A stretch of 38,989 bases of DNA from Prevotella sp. (lineage in GTDB: Bacteria > Bacteroidota > Bacteroidia > Bacteroidales > Bacteroidaceae). The notes under the pieces were generated by a model, which made no database searches, was not told the origin of the DNA, and saw only the letters and a program-made list of their open reading frames with translations. Position numbers and translations under genes: made by a program. Location: the NCBI GenBank assembly GCA_017455845.1, contig JAFSYY010000116.1, positions 1-38,989 of the forward strand, given 5' to 3'. Every line of letters starts with the position of its first letter. The first letter of the stretch is position 1. This document shows, in pieces, positions 1 to 6,856 of this stretch.

Positions 1-48
1 CCCTTCTTCGCATTCCAAAAACTGGCAGAGTATTACGAGGGACAATAA
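1..48 (+). CDS. 3' end of an unidentified gene (partial)
   Basis: The window opens inside a forward reading frame that ends at a TAA at 46-48. Only 15 residues are present, ending KLAEYYEGQ. The frame is open from base 1 and is followed by a non-coding stretch with a hairpin, which fits a real gene end. Too little is present to name the family. Confidence 0.45.
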   Translation, partial: PFFAFQKLAEYYEGQ

Positions 49-73
49 CAAGAGAACCCTATGCCGTTTATGA

Positions 74-106
74 CATCACACCGCTATGCGGCTTAGCGGT
101 GCGATG
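74..106. repeat. Hairpin between the first gene end and the ATPase remnant
   Basis: CACCGCTA (79-86) pairs perfectly with TAGCGGTG (94-101) around a 7-base loop, and CATC (74-77) pairs with GATG (103-106) after one mismatch. It lies just after the first gene. There is no T-run behind it, so it is not a textbook intrinsic terminator; it may still end or protect the upstream transcript. Confidence 0.5.
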
Positions 107-214
107 CCATATGGGGTGGCCTGAATAGTTACTAAAAATGTTCTTTTCTTTGGATTTTATCTCTAATTGACGAATTATTTCCTTGGATTTTGTCATATTT
201 TGGGGTTTTATTTC

Positions 215-242
215 TTTGGATAAAATAAAAATCGTACCTTTG
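215..242 (+). promoter_or_regulatory. Bacteroidetes-type promoter before the ATPase remnant
   Basis: TACCTTTG at 235-242 matches the -7 consensus TAnnTTTG. A TTTG at 215-218 lies 16 bases upstream, a little closer than the usual 19-21. The ATG at 269 would follow a leader of about 20 bases. Confidence 0.5.
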
Positions 243-268
243 TGCCATATTTTAAAAACGCTTTCGAT

Positions 269-1136
269 ATGTATTATCCAAGATTTATAGACCGCTTTCT
301 CACCGAATGGGCTTCACGCAAGGCTCATAAGCCACTGCTGCTCCGTGGGGCACGTCAGGTGGGTAAGTCAACTGCCGTGCGTCATTTGGCAGAGAGCTTT
401 GAGAGCTATGTGGAGATTAACTTCGAGAAGCAAGAAGATTGACCCCATGTTGCTTCGCCTTACCATGCGGAGTGTCGCAGCACAGGCAACCAAGAAGTTC
501 GTTTACGCTGCTGTCGGAGGCGGATATAGAGCCGCAGAGGTAAATAAGGCATTGGATATGCTGACAAAGGCTGGAATCGTAATCCCCGTGACGCACACCA
601 ATGCCAATGGTCTGCCACTGGGCAGCGAGGCCGACAAGTCGTACCAGAAGATGCTGCTGCTCGACACAGGGCTGATGCTGCGTCTACTGAACATGACTAC
701 TGGCGACATATCAGAACTCACCGAACATATCCTGACGAGCGATGTCACAGACCTTGTCAACAAAGGGCCGATGGCAGAGATGCTTGCCGGACTTGAACTG
801 CTACACTACCGCACTCCTAACATTCGCCATGAAATGTTTTACTGGCAGCGTCAGGCAAAGAATTCGCAGGCAGAGGTGGACTACATATCCAGCTACCGTC
901 AGACGGTGCTTCCCATTGAGGTGAAAGCCGAAATACAGGGAGGCATGAAGAGTCTGTGGCTTTTCATGCGAGAGAAGAAACTTACGAAAGCCATACGCTG
1001 TTCATTAGGGAATTTCGGGGCGTTCGACTACGAGGACAAGGAGGATAATGGCACGTTGCGTCATGTGCAGATATGTCCGCTGTATGCCATCTCACAGATG
1101 GATGCGTTACTCAAAACATCACCCCACCCGACCTGA
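269..1136 (+). pseudogene. AAA+ ATPase with DUF4143 C-terminal domain, internally deleted
   Basis: Two pieces of one protein family lie in different frames. The first (269-442) is a typical start of the DUF4143-linked ATPases: RFLTEW, then the Walker A stretch LLLRGARQVGKST. It stops at 440-442. The second (from about 439 to 1136, next frame) carries the C-terminal part: KKFVYAAVGGGYRAAEV, a helix-turn-like ALDMLTKAGIV, LLLDTGLMLRLL and the nuclease-like EVDYI..PIEVKA segment. Intact members have roughly 400-450 residues; here about 130-150 from the middle, including Walker B and the sensor motifs, are missing. A deletion at about 435-441, near short AGAAG repeats, joins the ends out of frame. 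The protein cannot work as an ATPase. The family is common in Bacteroidales but has no firm role. Confidence 0.8.
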
Positions 1137-1206
1137 TGAAGCTCATTCTCGTTACCATCCCGCTCTATCTGCTCTATGAGGTCTGACTTTTCCCGTTTTT
1201 TCTCCT

Positions 1207-1214
1207 TACTTTTG
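1207..1214 (+). promoter_or_regulatory. -7 box of the hybrid sensor gene
   Basis: TACTTTTG matches TAnnTTTG, and the chosen start ATG lies 25 bases downstream at 1239. No clear TTTG was seen at the -33 position. Confidence 0.45.
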
Positions 1215-1238
1215 CAGACACTAAAACCGATAACAATT

Positions 1239-2702
1239 ATGAAACCCACCAGATATATCGCCTTCCAACTACTACTGCTCGTAGCCTGCAGCCAGCCCGC
1301 CACCGCAGCGGTGCAGCCCGAAACTGTCGACTCACTGCTGAAGGTCTATCATACTACTAATAATAATAAAAATGTGGTGGCACGCCATATTCTTGACGTA
1401 TGCCTTGAGGGCGACCTGCTGACGGAGAAGCCACTGCGCATCACCCCGGGCATGGCTGCCGACAGCATCGACCTGCTGGTGTACTATGCTGCCGTGCGCT
1501 ACTATTATAACAATGCCTACTTCAAAGAGGGACTGGACTATGTGGAACGGGCACTGACGTTAGCCACGAACAACGACACGAGGCTACACGCCACGCTGCT
1601 CTGCGACCGCTGCTACTGCCTGTTCAAGCAGGGACGCATGACGGAGGCCATCGAGGCTGGACAGCAGGCCATGCAGTACTGCCTGAAGTTAGGACCATCG
1701 GTATACTTAGCCCGTGCCTACCTGTACCTGGCCATTTGCAACTACAGCCTGCCGAACCCGGAGCAGGCAAAAGTGTTCATCCAGAAAGCCATAGAGGTGG
1801 ATGAGCAGGTGGGCCGCAACAACAACACGCACAACATTCTGGGCATCGCCAGCGAGATATACGCCTTCGGACAGGAGCCCGAAAAAGCCATCGAATACGG
1901 ACGGCGTGCCGTGGAGGCGGCACGTGCCATCGGCTACGACGAGGGCGTGGTGAACCACCTCTCGCAACTCAGTTATGCCTACAACCGCAAGGGCGACTAC
2001 CAGCGCGGCTTGGAGGCAGCACAGCAGGCCGTGGACTTTGTGGAACAGATGGACGTGCCCGACCGTAACCTGCTGGCCATCAGTCTGGAGTATGTGGCCT
2101 ACAACCTGCTCGACATGAAGCGCAACGCCGAGGCGGTGCCCATCCTGCTCAGGGCCATCGGTCTGGAACAGGAGGTGGGCAACACACGGTCGGTGTGCTA
2201 CGACTACAAGTCGCTGGCCGAGGCCTACGAGCCCAATGAGCCGCGACAGGCAGTAGCCGCACTGAGGAAATACATCGCGATGGCCGACTCCATCCACAAC
2301 GCACAGATGAGCGAGGCACTGGGCAAGGCCAACGCCGAGTTCCGTAACAACGAACTGCAAGATGAGAACAGTGTGCTGCAGGACGAGAATGCCGAGCACC
2401 GCCGCATGAACCAACTCATCCTCATCGCAGCGTCGGCCGTGTTCCTTCTGCTGTTGGCCGTCATCGCCTTCGTCGTCTATGCCTACCGTCTGCGTGGCAA
2501 GATCAACAAACAGTTGAAGCAGCAGCAACTGGCACAGGAGATGTTCTTCACCAACGTCACCCATGAGTTCCGCACGCCGCTGACCGTGATACTGGGGGTG
2601 AGCAGGCAATTACAAAAAAGAGACTCTCCCCCAGCCCCTCCAGCCCCACCCCCAGCCCCTCCCGCGGGGGGGGGAGGGGAGTATATACTCCCAAGACGGT
2701 GA
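1239..2702 (+). CDS. Hybrid two-component regulator, sensor half (TPR domain, membrane segment, start of HisKA); frameshifted
   Basis: This is the N-terminal part of a one-protein two-component system. ATG 1239 is preferred to the ATG at 1176 because it follows the promoter and begins a signal peptide (MKPTRYIAFQLLLLVAC, with a lipobox-like LVAC). A TPR-rich periplasmic region follows, with repeats such as RAYLYLAICNYSLPNPEQAKVFIQKAI. A short coiled coil, one membrane helix (about residues 393-416) and the H-box HEFRTPLTVILG (His about 442) come next. Just after the H-box the frame runs into a GC-rich repeat, translates as a Pro/Ala/Gly stretch and stops at 2702. The rest of the kinase continues in the +1 frame. 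Removing one G from the run at 2666-2674 would rejoin the two. The ligand is unknown; TPR sensors differ from the usual Reg_prop sensors of carbohydrate-sensing members. Confidence 0.8.
   Translation: MKPTRYIAFQLLLLVACSQPATAAVQPETVDSLLKVYHTTNNNKNVVARHILDVCLEGDLLTEKPLRITPGMAADSIDLLVYYAAVRYYYNNAYFKEGLDYVERALTLATNNDTRLHATLLCDRCYCLFKQGRMTEAIEAGQQAMQYCLKLGPSVYLARAYLYLAICNYSLPNPEQAKVFIQKAIEVDEQVGRNNNTHNILGIASEIYAFGQEPEKAIEYGRRAVEAARAIGYDEGVVNHLSQLSYAYNRKGDYQRGLEAAQQAVDFVEQMDVPDRNLLAISLEYVAYNLLDMKRNAEAVPILLRAIGLEQEVGNTRSVCYDYKSLAEAYEPNEPRQAVAALRKYIAMADSIHNAQMSEALGKANAEFRNNELQDENSVLQDENAEHRRMNQLILIAASAVFLLLLAVIAFVVYAYRLRGKINKQLKQQQLAQEMFFTNVTHEFRTPLTVILGVSRQLQKRDSPPAPPAPPPAPPAGGGGEYILPRR
2642..2683 (+). 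repeat. GC-rich palindromic element, copy A, inside the hybrid sensor gene
   Basis: The stretch reads AGCCCCACCCCCAGCCCC followed by TCCCGCGGG, a run of nine G in all (2666-2674) and AGGGGAGTA. The first 21 bases are identical to one arm of the perfect palindrome at 3397-3441. Similar CCCC-rich sequence continues to the left to about 2630. It is read in frame 0 as Pro/Ala then Gly residues, just after the H-box of the kinase. Confidence 0.75.
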
Positions 2703-2750
2703 ATACTCTCATGGCATCTCTGCCGATGACTCGCATACGGAAGAACTATC

Positions 2751-2790
2751 TACTCCCCTCCCCCCCGCGGGAGGGGGCGGGGGTGGTGCT
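2751..2790 (-). repeat. GC-rich palindromic element, copy B, inverted relative to copy A
   Basis: Read on the reverse strand, this stretch gives the same order as copy A: ACCACCCCC, GCCCCCTCCCGCGG, a G-run (seven rather than nine) and AGGGGAGTA. Copies A and B therefore face each other across about 67 bases. In the forward frame it encodes PLPPAGGGGGGAFGG, directly before the ALSLIEHEGNRLLQLVNQLL helix of the kinase. Confidence 0.7.
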
Positions 2791-2871
2791 TTTGGGGGTG
2801 AGGCTACTGCCCTCTCCCTCATCGAGCATGAGGGCAACCGGCTGCTGCAACTCGTCAACCAACTGCTCGAC

Positions 2872-4335
2872 GTGGCGAGGATGAAGAGCGGCATGGCCGA
2901 CCCGCAATGGCAGCGCGGCAACATCGTGCCGCTGTTCACCATGTTCACCGAGAGCCTGCAGCAGTTAGCCGACAGCCGGCAGGTGACGCTGACATACGAA
3001 CCCGACACCAAAGAACAGGAGGCAGACTTCGTGAGCGACTATGTGCAAAAAATTGTCATCAACCTGCTGTCGAACGCACTGAAGAACACCGAGGCGGGCG
3101 GCAGCGTCACCTTGCGCAGCCGTTGCACCGGCGATCATTTCGTGTTCACCGTGGGCGACACCGGTAGCGGCATCGACCCGGAAGACCTGCCCCATATCTT
3201 CGAGCCGTTCTACATGGGCCGCAACAGCCAGACGGCAAACAGCACCGGCATCGGACTCACGCTGACCAAGCAATTGGTAGAGGCCATGCACGGCACCATC
3301 AGCGTGGAAAGCACATTGGGAGAAGGGACCACGTTTACGGTCGCGATGTCAAGGAAACAAAAAAGTGGCCTCACCAGCCTCACCCCCGACCCCTCCAGCC
3401 CCACCCCCAGCCCCTCCGCGGGAGGGGCTGGGGGTGGGGCTGTTGGGGTTGCTGTGGCTTCCGACTCCGTCCGCATCCTCATCGTAGAGGACAACCGCGA
3501 GGTGGCCTTCTACATTGGCTCGCTGCTGGCGCCATACTACGAAGTGCACTATGCCAATGACGGCGAACAAGGCGTGGAGAAGGCGCGCGAACTGGTGCCC
3601 GACATCATCATGACCGATGTGATGATGCCGCACATGGACGGCATGGAACTATGCCGCCGCATCCGCCACGACGAACTGACCTGTCACATCCCCGTCATCG
3701 TCGTCACAGCGAAGGTCACGGAGAAAGACCGGCTGGAAGGTCTGCATGCCGGAGCCACGGCCTACCTGAACAAGCCGTTCAATGCCGAGGAACTGCTCGC
3801 GGTGGTGGGCAACCTGTTGCAACAACAAAGGGATATTCAACAACGATTTATGAAGTCAATAGGAAAAGGTGCTATTTTTACCTCCCCCTCTGCTCAGCAA
3901 GGCGGAGATAAGTGGGAGAATGTGAATGAGGAAGAACGCTCAGAGGTTGTAGATACAGTTCATAAGCCGTACTCTGAGGCTGTAGAGAGTAAGAAGAACG
4001 ATTTTGACCGCCAGTTCTTAGAAAGGCTGAAGCAAACGGTGACCGAGGAAATGGAACATAGCAATATGGAGGTGGAACATATCGCCTCGCTGATGGCCAT
4101 GAGTCATACCCAACTGCGCCGCAAAATCTCTGCTGTGACAGGCATCAGTGCGGCACGATACATCACCCTGCTGCGCATAGAAGAAGCGAAGGCACTGCTG
4201 AGGCAGTACCCCAAGTTCACCATCACCGAGGTGGCCTACCATACCGGTTTTGCCGACAATGCCCATTTCACCAAGGTGTTCCACCGGGTTACCGACATGA
4301 CACCCATGCAGTATGTCAAAGAGAGAGAGGTGTGA
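2872..4335 (+). CDS. Hybrid two-component regulator, C-terminal half: HATPase, receiver and AraC DNA-binding domains
   Basis: This continues the kinase begun at 1239 in the +1 frame. The frame is open back to 2602, but the first plausible start is GTG 2872. The end of HisKA (LLQLVNQLLDVARMKSG) spans that point. The HATPase domain shows the N box NLLSNALKNT, G1 DTGSGI, F box FEPFY and G2 TGIGL. A repeat-derived Pro/Ser/Ala/Gly linker (3376-3450) leads into the receiver domain: acidic EDN, phospho-acceptor Asp in IIMTDVMMP and the KPF lysine. An AraC helix-turn-helix pair ends it (RRKISAVTG, then ITEVAYHTGFADNAHFTKVFHRVTDMTP). Known relatives sense periplasmic ligands and activate nearby operons. 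No SusC/SusD pair is visible here, so the target is unknown. Expressed alone, this half would lack the H-box. Confidence 0.85.
   Translation: MARMKSGMADPQWQRGNIVPLFTMFTESLQQLADSRQVTLTYEPDTKEQEADFVSDYVQKIVINLLSNALKNTEAGGSVTLRSRCTGDHFVFTVGDTGSGIDPEDLPHIFEPFYMGRNSQTANSTGIGLTLTKQLVEAMHGTISVESTLGEGTTFTVAMSRKQKSGLTSLTPDPSSPTPSPSAGGAGGGAVGVAVASDSVRILIVEDNREVAFYIGSLLAPYYEVHYANDGEQGVEKARELVPDIIMTDVMMPHMDGMELCRRIRHDELTCHIPVIVVTAKVTEKDRLEGLHAGATAYLNKPFNAEELLAVVGNLLQQQRDIQQRFMKSIGKGAIFTSPSAQQGGDKWENVNEEERSEVVDTVHKPYSEAVESKKNDFDRQFLERLKQTVTEEMEHSNMEVEHIASLMAMSHTQLRRKISAVTGISAARYITLLRIEEAKALLRQYPKFTITEVAYHTGFADNAHFTKVFHRVTDMTPMQYVKEREV
3397..3441. repeat. GC-rich palindromic element, copy C: perfect 21-bp arms
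   Basis: Two 21-base arms (3397-3417 and 3421-3441) are perfect reverse complements around GCG. The left arm starts AGCCCCACCCCCAGCCCC and equals the same stretch in copy A. It encodes the linker between the ATPase and receiver domains, read in a different frame from copy A (Ser/Pro/Thr then Ala/Gly). Sharing sequence but not reading frame indicates inserted DNA, not a conserved protein segment. Confidence 0.8.
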
Positions 4336-4386
4336 GCATGGCTGTGGGCAGTGAACTATTGCGTCTTCGCTAAAAAAATATAAATG

Positions 4387-4414
4387 TTTATTGTTGAGTG
4401 TTCATTGTTCAATG
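4387..4414. repeat. Degenerate 7-base repeat array before pgk
   Basis: Four consecutive heptamers share the pattern TTnAnTG: TTTATTG, TTGAGTG, TTCATTG, TTCAATG. The array ends 8 bases before the pgk -7 box, so it occupies the upstream promoter region. Confidence 0.5.
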
Positions 4415-4422
4415 AAAATGTG

Positions 4423-4430
4423 TAACTTTG
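4423..4430 (+). promoter_or_regulatory. -7 box of pgk
   Basis: TAACTTTG matches TAnnTTTG and lies 45 bases before the pgk ATG. A TTG is present at 4405-4407, closer than the usual spacing, so the -33 element is uncertain. Confidence 0.55.
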
Positions 4431-4475
4431 CATCCGCTTCAAACGACACATTATTTATTATTAATAAAAAGGATT

Positions 4476-5747
4476 ATGACAATCAACGAATTCAACTTTG
4501 CCGGTAAGAAGGCAATCGTGCGCGTTGACTTCAACGTGCCCTTGGACGAGAATGGTAAGATTACTGACGACACCCGCATCCGCGGTGCCCTTCCCACACT
4601 GAAGAAGATCCTGGCAGATGGCGGTGCTACCATCATCATGAGCCACATGGGCAAGCCCAAAGGGAAGGTGAACCCCAAACTGTCGCTCGGACAGATTCGT
4701 GAGGCTGTGGAAAAGGCCCTGGGCGTTCCCGTGGCTTTCGCTCCCGACTGCGCCAAGGCTGCCGATGCTGCCAAGGCCCTGAAGATGGGTGAGGCCCTGC
4801 TGCTTGAGAACCTGCGCTACTATCCCGAGGAGGAAGGCAAGCCCGTGGGTATCGAGAAGACCGACCCTGCCTATGACGAGGCCAAGAAAGCCATGAAGGC
4901 CAGCCAGAAGGAGTTTGCCAAGACGTTGGCATCGTATGCCGACTGTTATGTGATGGATGCGTTCGGCACTGCTCATCGCAAGCATGCCTCTACCGCCGTC
5001 ATTGCCGATTATTTCGATGCCGACAACAAGATGCTCGGCCTGCTGATGGAGAAGGAGGTGCAGGCTGTCGACAATGTGCTCAGCAATATCAAGCGCCCGT
5101 TCGTGGCCATCATGGGTGGCTCGAAGGTGTCTTCCAAGATTGGTATCATTGAGAACCTGCTCGGCAAGGTAGACAAACTCATACTCTGCGGCGGTATGAC
5201 CTACACCTTCTCTAAGGCTCATGGTGGCGAGATAGGCAACTCTATCGTCGAACTCGACAAACTCGATGTGGCTCTGGGTGTTGAGGAACTGGCCAAGAAG
5301 AACGGCGTGGAACTCGTCCTGGGTACTGACTGCACCGCTACCAACGGTCTCGACTTCGGTACGATGACGGTGAAGCCGGGCTCCGAGATTATCACCTGCC
5401 CTGCCAACAAGGTGCCCGAAGGCTTCGAGGGCGTGGATGCCGGTCCTGCTTCTCAGGAGGACTTCCGCAAGGCCATCGCCGGTGCCAAGACCATCCTCTG
5501 GAACGGTCCTGCCGGTGTTTTCGAGTGTGATGATTTCACTGCTGGCAGCCGTGCCATCGGCGAGGCTATCGCCAAGGCTACTGCCGAGGGAGCCTTCTCA
5601 CTGATTGGTGGCGGCGACTCTGTGGCTTGCGTCAACAAGTTTGGCCTGGCCGACCAGGTGAGTTATATCTCTACCGGCGGCGGTGCCCTGCTCGAGGCTA
5701 TCGAGGGGAAGGTGCTTCCCGGTGTGGCAGCCATTAAAGGTGAGTAA
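4476..5747 (+). CDS. pgk: Phosphoglycerate kinase
   Basis: This enzyme transfers phosphate from 1,3-bisphosphoglycerate to ADP in glycolysis and works in the cytosol. The 423-residue product shows the substrate-binding start [12 protein letters not shown] (residues 12-23), [57 protein letters not shown] and the nucleotide-binding [13 protein letters not shown] near the end. Length is close to the bacterial norm of about 390-420. ATG 4476 gives the standard start [13 protein letters not shown]; an in-frame start at 4428 would add residues overlapping the promoter. It is preceded by its own promoter and seems monocistronic or cotranscribed with the lipoprotein gene 49 bases downstream. The last 17 bases, including the stop, are duplicated just downstream. 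Confidence 0.97.
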   Translation: MTINEFNFAGKKAIVRVDFNVPLDENGKITDDTRIRGALPTLKKILADGGATIIMSHMGKPKGKVNPKLSLGQIREAVEKALGVPVAFAPDCAKAADAAKALKMGEALLLENLRYYPEEEGKPVGIEKTDPAYDEAKKAMKASQKEFAKTLASYADCYVMDAFGTAHRKHASTAVIADYFDADNKMLGLLMEKEVQAVDNVLSNIKRPFVAIMGGSKVSSKIGIIENLLGKVDKLILCGGMTYTFSKAHGGEIGNSIVELDKLDVALGVEELAKKNGVELVLGTDCTATNGLDFGTMTVKPGSEIITCPANKVPEGFEGVDAGPASQEDFRKAIAGAKTILWNGPAGVFECDDFTAGSRAIGEAIAKATAEGAFSLIGGGDSVACVNKFGLADQVSYISTGGGALLEAIEGKVLPGVAAIKGE

Positions 5748-5790
5748 CCTTTCATGAGGTGTATATCATGTAACCATCAAAGGTGAGTAA
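5731..5790 (+). repeat. Duplicated pgk gene end
   Basis: CCATTAAAGGTGAGTAA (5731-5747, the last codons and stop of pgk) recurs as CCATCAAAGGTGAGTAA at 5774-5790, with 16 of 17 bases equal and 26 bases between the copies. Confidence 0.7.
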
Positions 5791-5796
5791 TACACA

Positions 5797-6675
5797 ATGA
5801 GAAAAGTCGCTTTCTTTCTCGTTTCTGCACTTTTGCTCTGCACCAGTTGTACCAAGATCAAGCAGGCGTTCCATTACGGAACAGCAACAGCAGAAGCCAT
5901 GGAGGAAGATTATAATCAGAAAGGACAGAAATTCATTAACGTGGATTTCTGTTCTCCTGATTCTATGGTAGTCCTTTCCACGGTCTTCCCCGCTGTTGGT
6001 GATTTGAGGTCTGCTGGCTCAACCCCGCTGACAGATTCCATTATCGCTTATATAGGCAACTGCTTCGAAGGCTTTGCCGGAGCATACATGCAGACCCATG
6101 ATCCCCAGAAAGCCATAGAACGTGCAGGTAATGCCAAGTATCGCAGTTTCACAAAGGAAATCAGTGATATGAAGTCTGAACTGGAAGGCGACATCCCTGA
6201 ATACATGTTTGCTTGGGAATATGAGAACAGTGTTGAGATAGAGTATGACCTGGAGCGTTACGTCACTATCATCAACAAGACATACGAGTATCAGGGCGGT
6301 GTCCACGGCATGCCTACCTTTTACGGCACATCATTCGACAAGGCTACAGGAAGAGTCATCGACAAATCCATATTCAAGCACACGGGCTCAGCGTCTTTCA
6401 TGGCGTTGCTCAAGAAGGAGTTGCTTGACTATTTCCTGAGTGAAGACGACACAGAAGAGGAGAGCGACCTGAGCATGTTTCTGCTGATAGAACCCGAGAA
6501 CCTGTCGGTCGACGACAGCAATATGCGGCTCACAGACCACAGCATCATTTTCCTGTATCAGCCCTACGAGATTGCGGCATACGCCTACGGCTTCCCTTCG
6601 GTGGAACTGTCTTTCCAACAGTTAAAGCCCTATCTTACTGCTGAGGGTCTGCGACTGATTGGAGATGTACGGTGA
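5797..6675 (+). CDS. Lipoprotein with DUF3298/RsiV-like C-terminal domain
   Basis: The 292-residue product begins with a signal peptide and a likely lipidated cysteine (MRKVAFFLVSALLLCTSC). The C-terminal half matches the DUF4163/DUF3298 layout seen in RsiV-type proteins: YEYQGGVHGMPTFYGTSFDKATG, then a long acidic loop, and the closing IIFLYQPYEIAAYAYGFPSVELSFQQLKPYL. In RsiV this fold binds lysozyme and acts in sigma-factor control, but here there is no transmembrane anti-sigma part and no neighbouring sigma gene, so that role should not be carried over. It is probably an outer-membrane-anchored periplasmic protein of unknown function. Its stop codon overlaps the first unit of a 7-base array. 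Confidence 0.8.
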   Translation: MRKVAFFLVSALLLCTSCTKIKQAFHYGTATAEAMEEDYNQKGQKFINVDFCSPDSMVVLSTVFPAVGDLRSAGSTPLTDSIIAYIGNCFEGFAGAYMQTHDPQKAIERAGNAKYRSFTKEISDMKSELEGDIPEYMFAWEYENSVEIEYDLERYVTIINKTYEYQGGVHGMPTFYGTSFDKATGRVIDKSIFKHTGSASFMALLKKELLDYFLSEDDTEEESDLSMFLLIEPENLSVDDSNMRLTDHSIIFLYQPYEIAAYAYGFPSVELSFQQLKPYLTAEGLRLIGDVR

Positions 6676-6727
6676 AGAGTGAAGAGTTCATAGTGCATAG
6701 TTCATAGTTCATAGTGCATAGTTCATA
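6672..6727. repeat. 7-base repeat array at the end of the DUF3298 gene
   Basis: Eight back-to-back heptamers run without a gap: GTGAAGA twice, then GTTCATA and GTGCATA alternating as six more units. The first unit contains the TGA stop of the lipoprotein gene. A strong terminator follows 14 bases later. Confidence 0.85.
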
Positions 6728-6741
6728 GTTATAAAAAAGGA

Positions 6742-6782
6742 TGCCGCACAGTGGTTGAACCCCACAGTGCGGCACTTTTTTT
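6742..6782 (+). terminator. Intrinsic terminator before ileS
   Basis: TGCCGCACAGTGG (6742-6754) pairs with CCACAGTGCGGCA (6762-6774) with one mismatch around a 7-base loop, followed by a run of seven T. This is the clearest rho-independent terminator in the window and ends the pgk-lipoprotein transcript. Confidence 0.85.
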
Positions 6783-6791
6783 ACTTGATTC

Positions 6792-6822
6792 TTTGTGGAA
6801 TAAAAAATTATTCGTACCTTTG
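6792..6822 (+). promoter_or_regulatory. Promoter of ileS
   Basis: TTTG at 6792-6795 and TACCTTTG at 6815-6822 are separated by 19 bases, an exact match to the Bacteroidetes consensus. It starts just after the terminator; the ileS ATG is 35 bases downstream. Confidence 0.8.
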
Positions 6823-6856
6823 CACGTCAAAAACAAAAATAGATTTATATTCGGAT

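Noticed and set aside
1707..2609. A 300-codon reverse-strand frame opposite the sensor gene
   Set aside because: It mirrors the TPR region, has a biased Val/His/Leu composition and no recognisable domain.
1239..4335. Hybrid sensor considered as the regulator of a polysaccharide utilisation locus
   Set aside because: No SusC/SusD pair or glycoside hydrolase is in the window, and the sensor domain is TPR rather than Reg_prop.
5797..6675. DUF3298 lipoprotein considered as an anti-sigma factor like RsiV
   Set aside because: It has no cytoplasmic sigma-binding part and no transmembrane helix after the signal peptide, and no sigma gene lies next to it.
6672..6727. Heptamer arrays considered as CRISPR arrays
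   Set aside because: Units are 7 bases with no spacers, and no cas genes are present.
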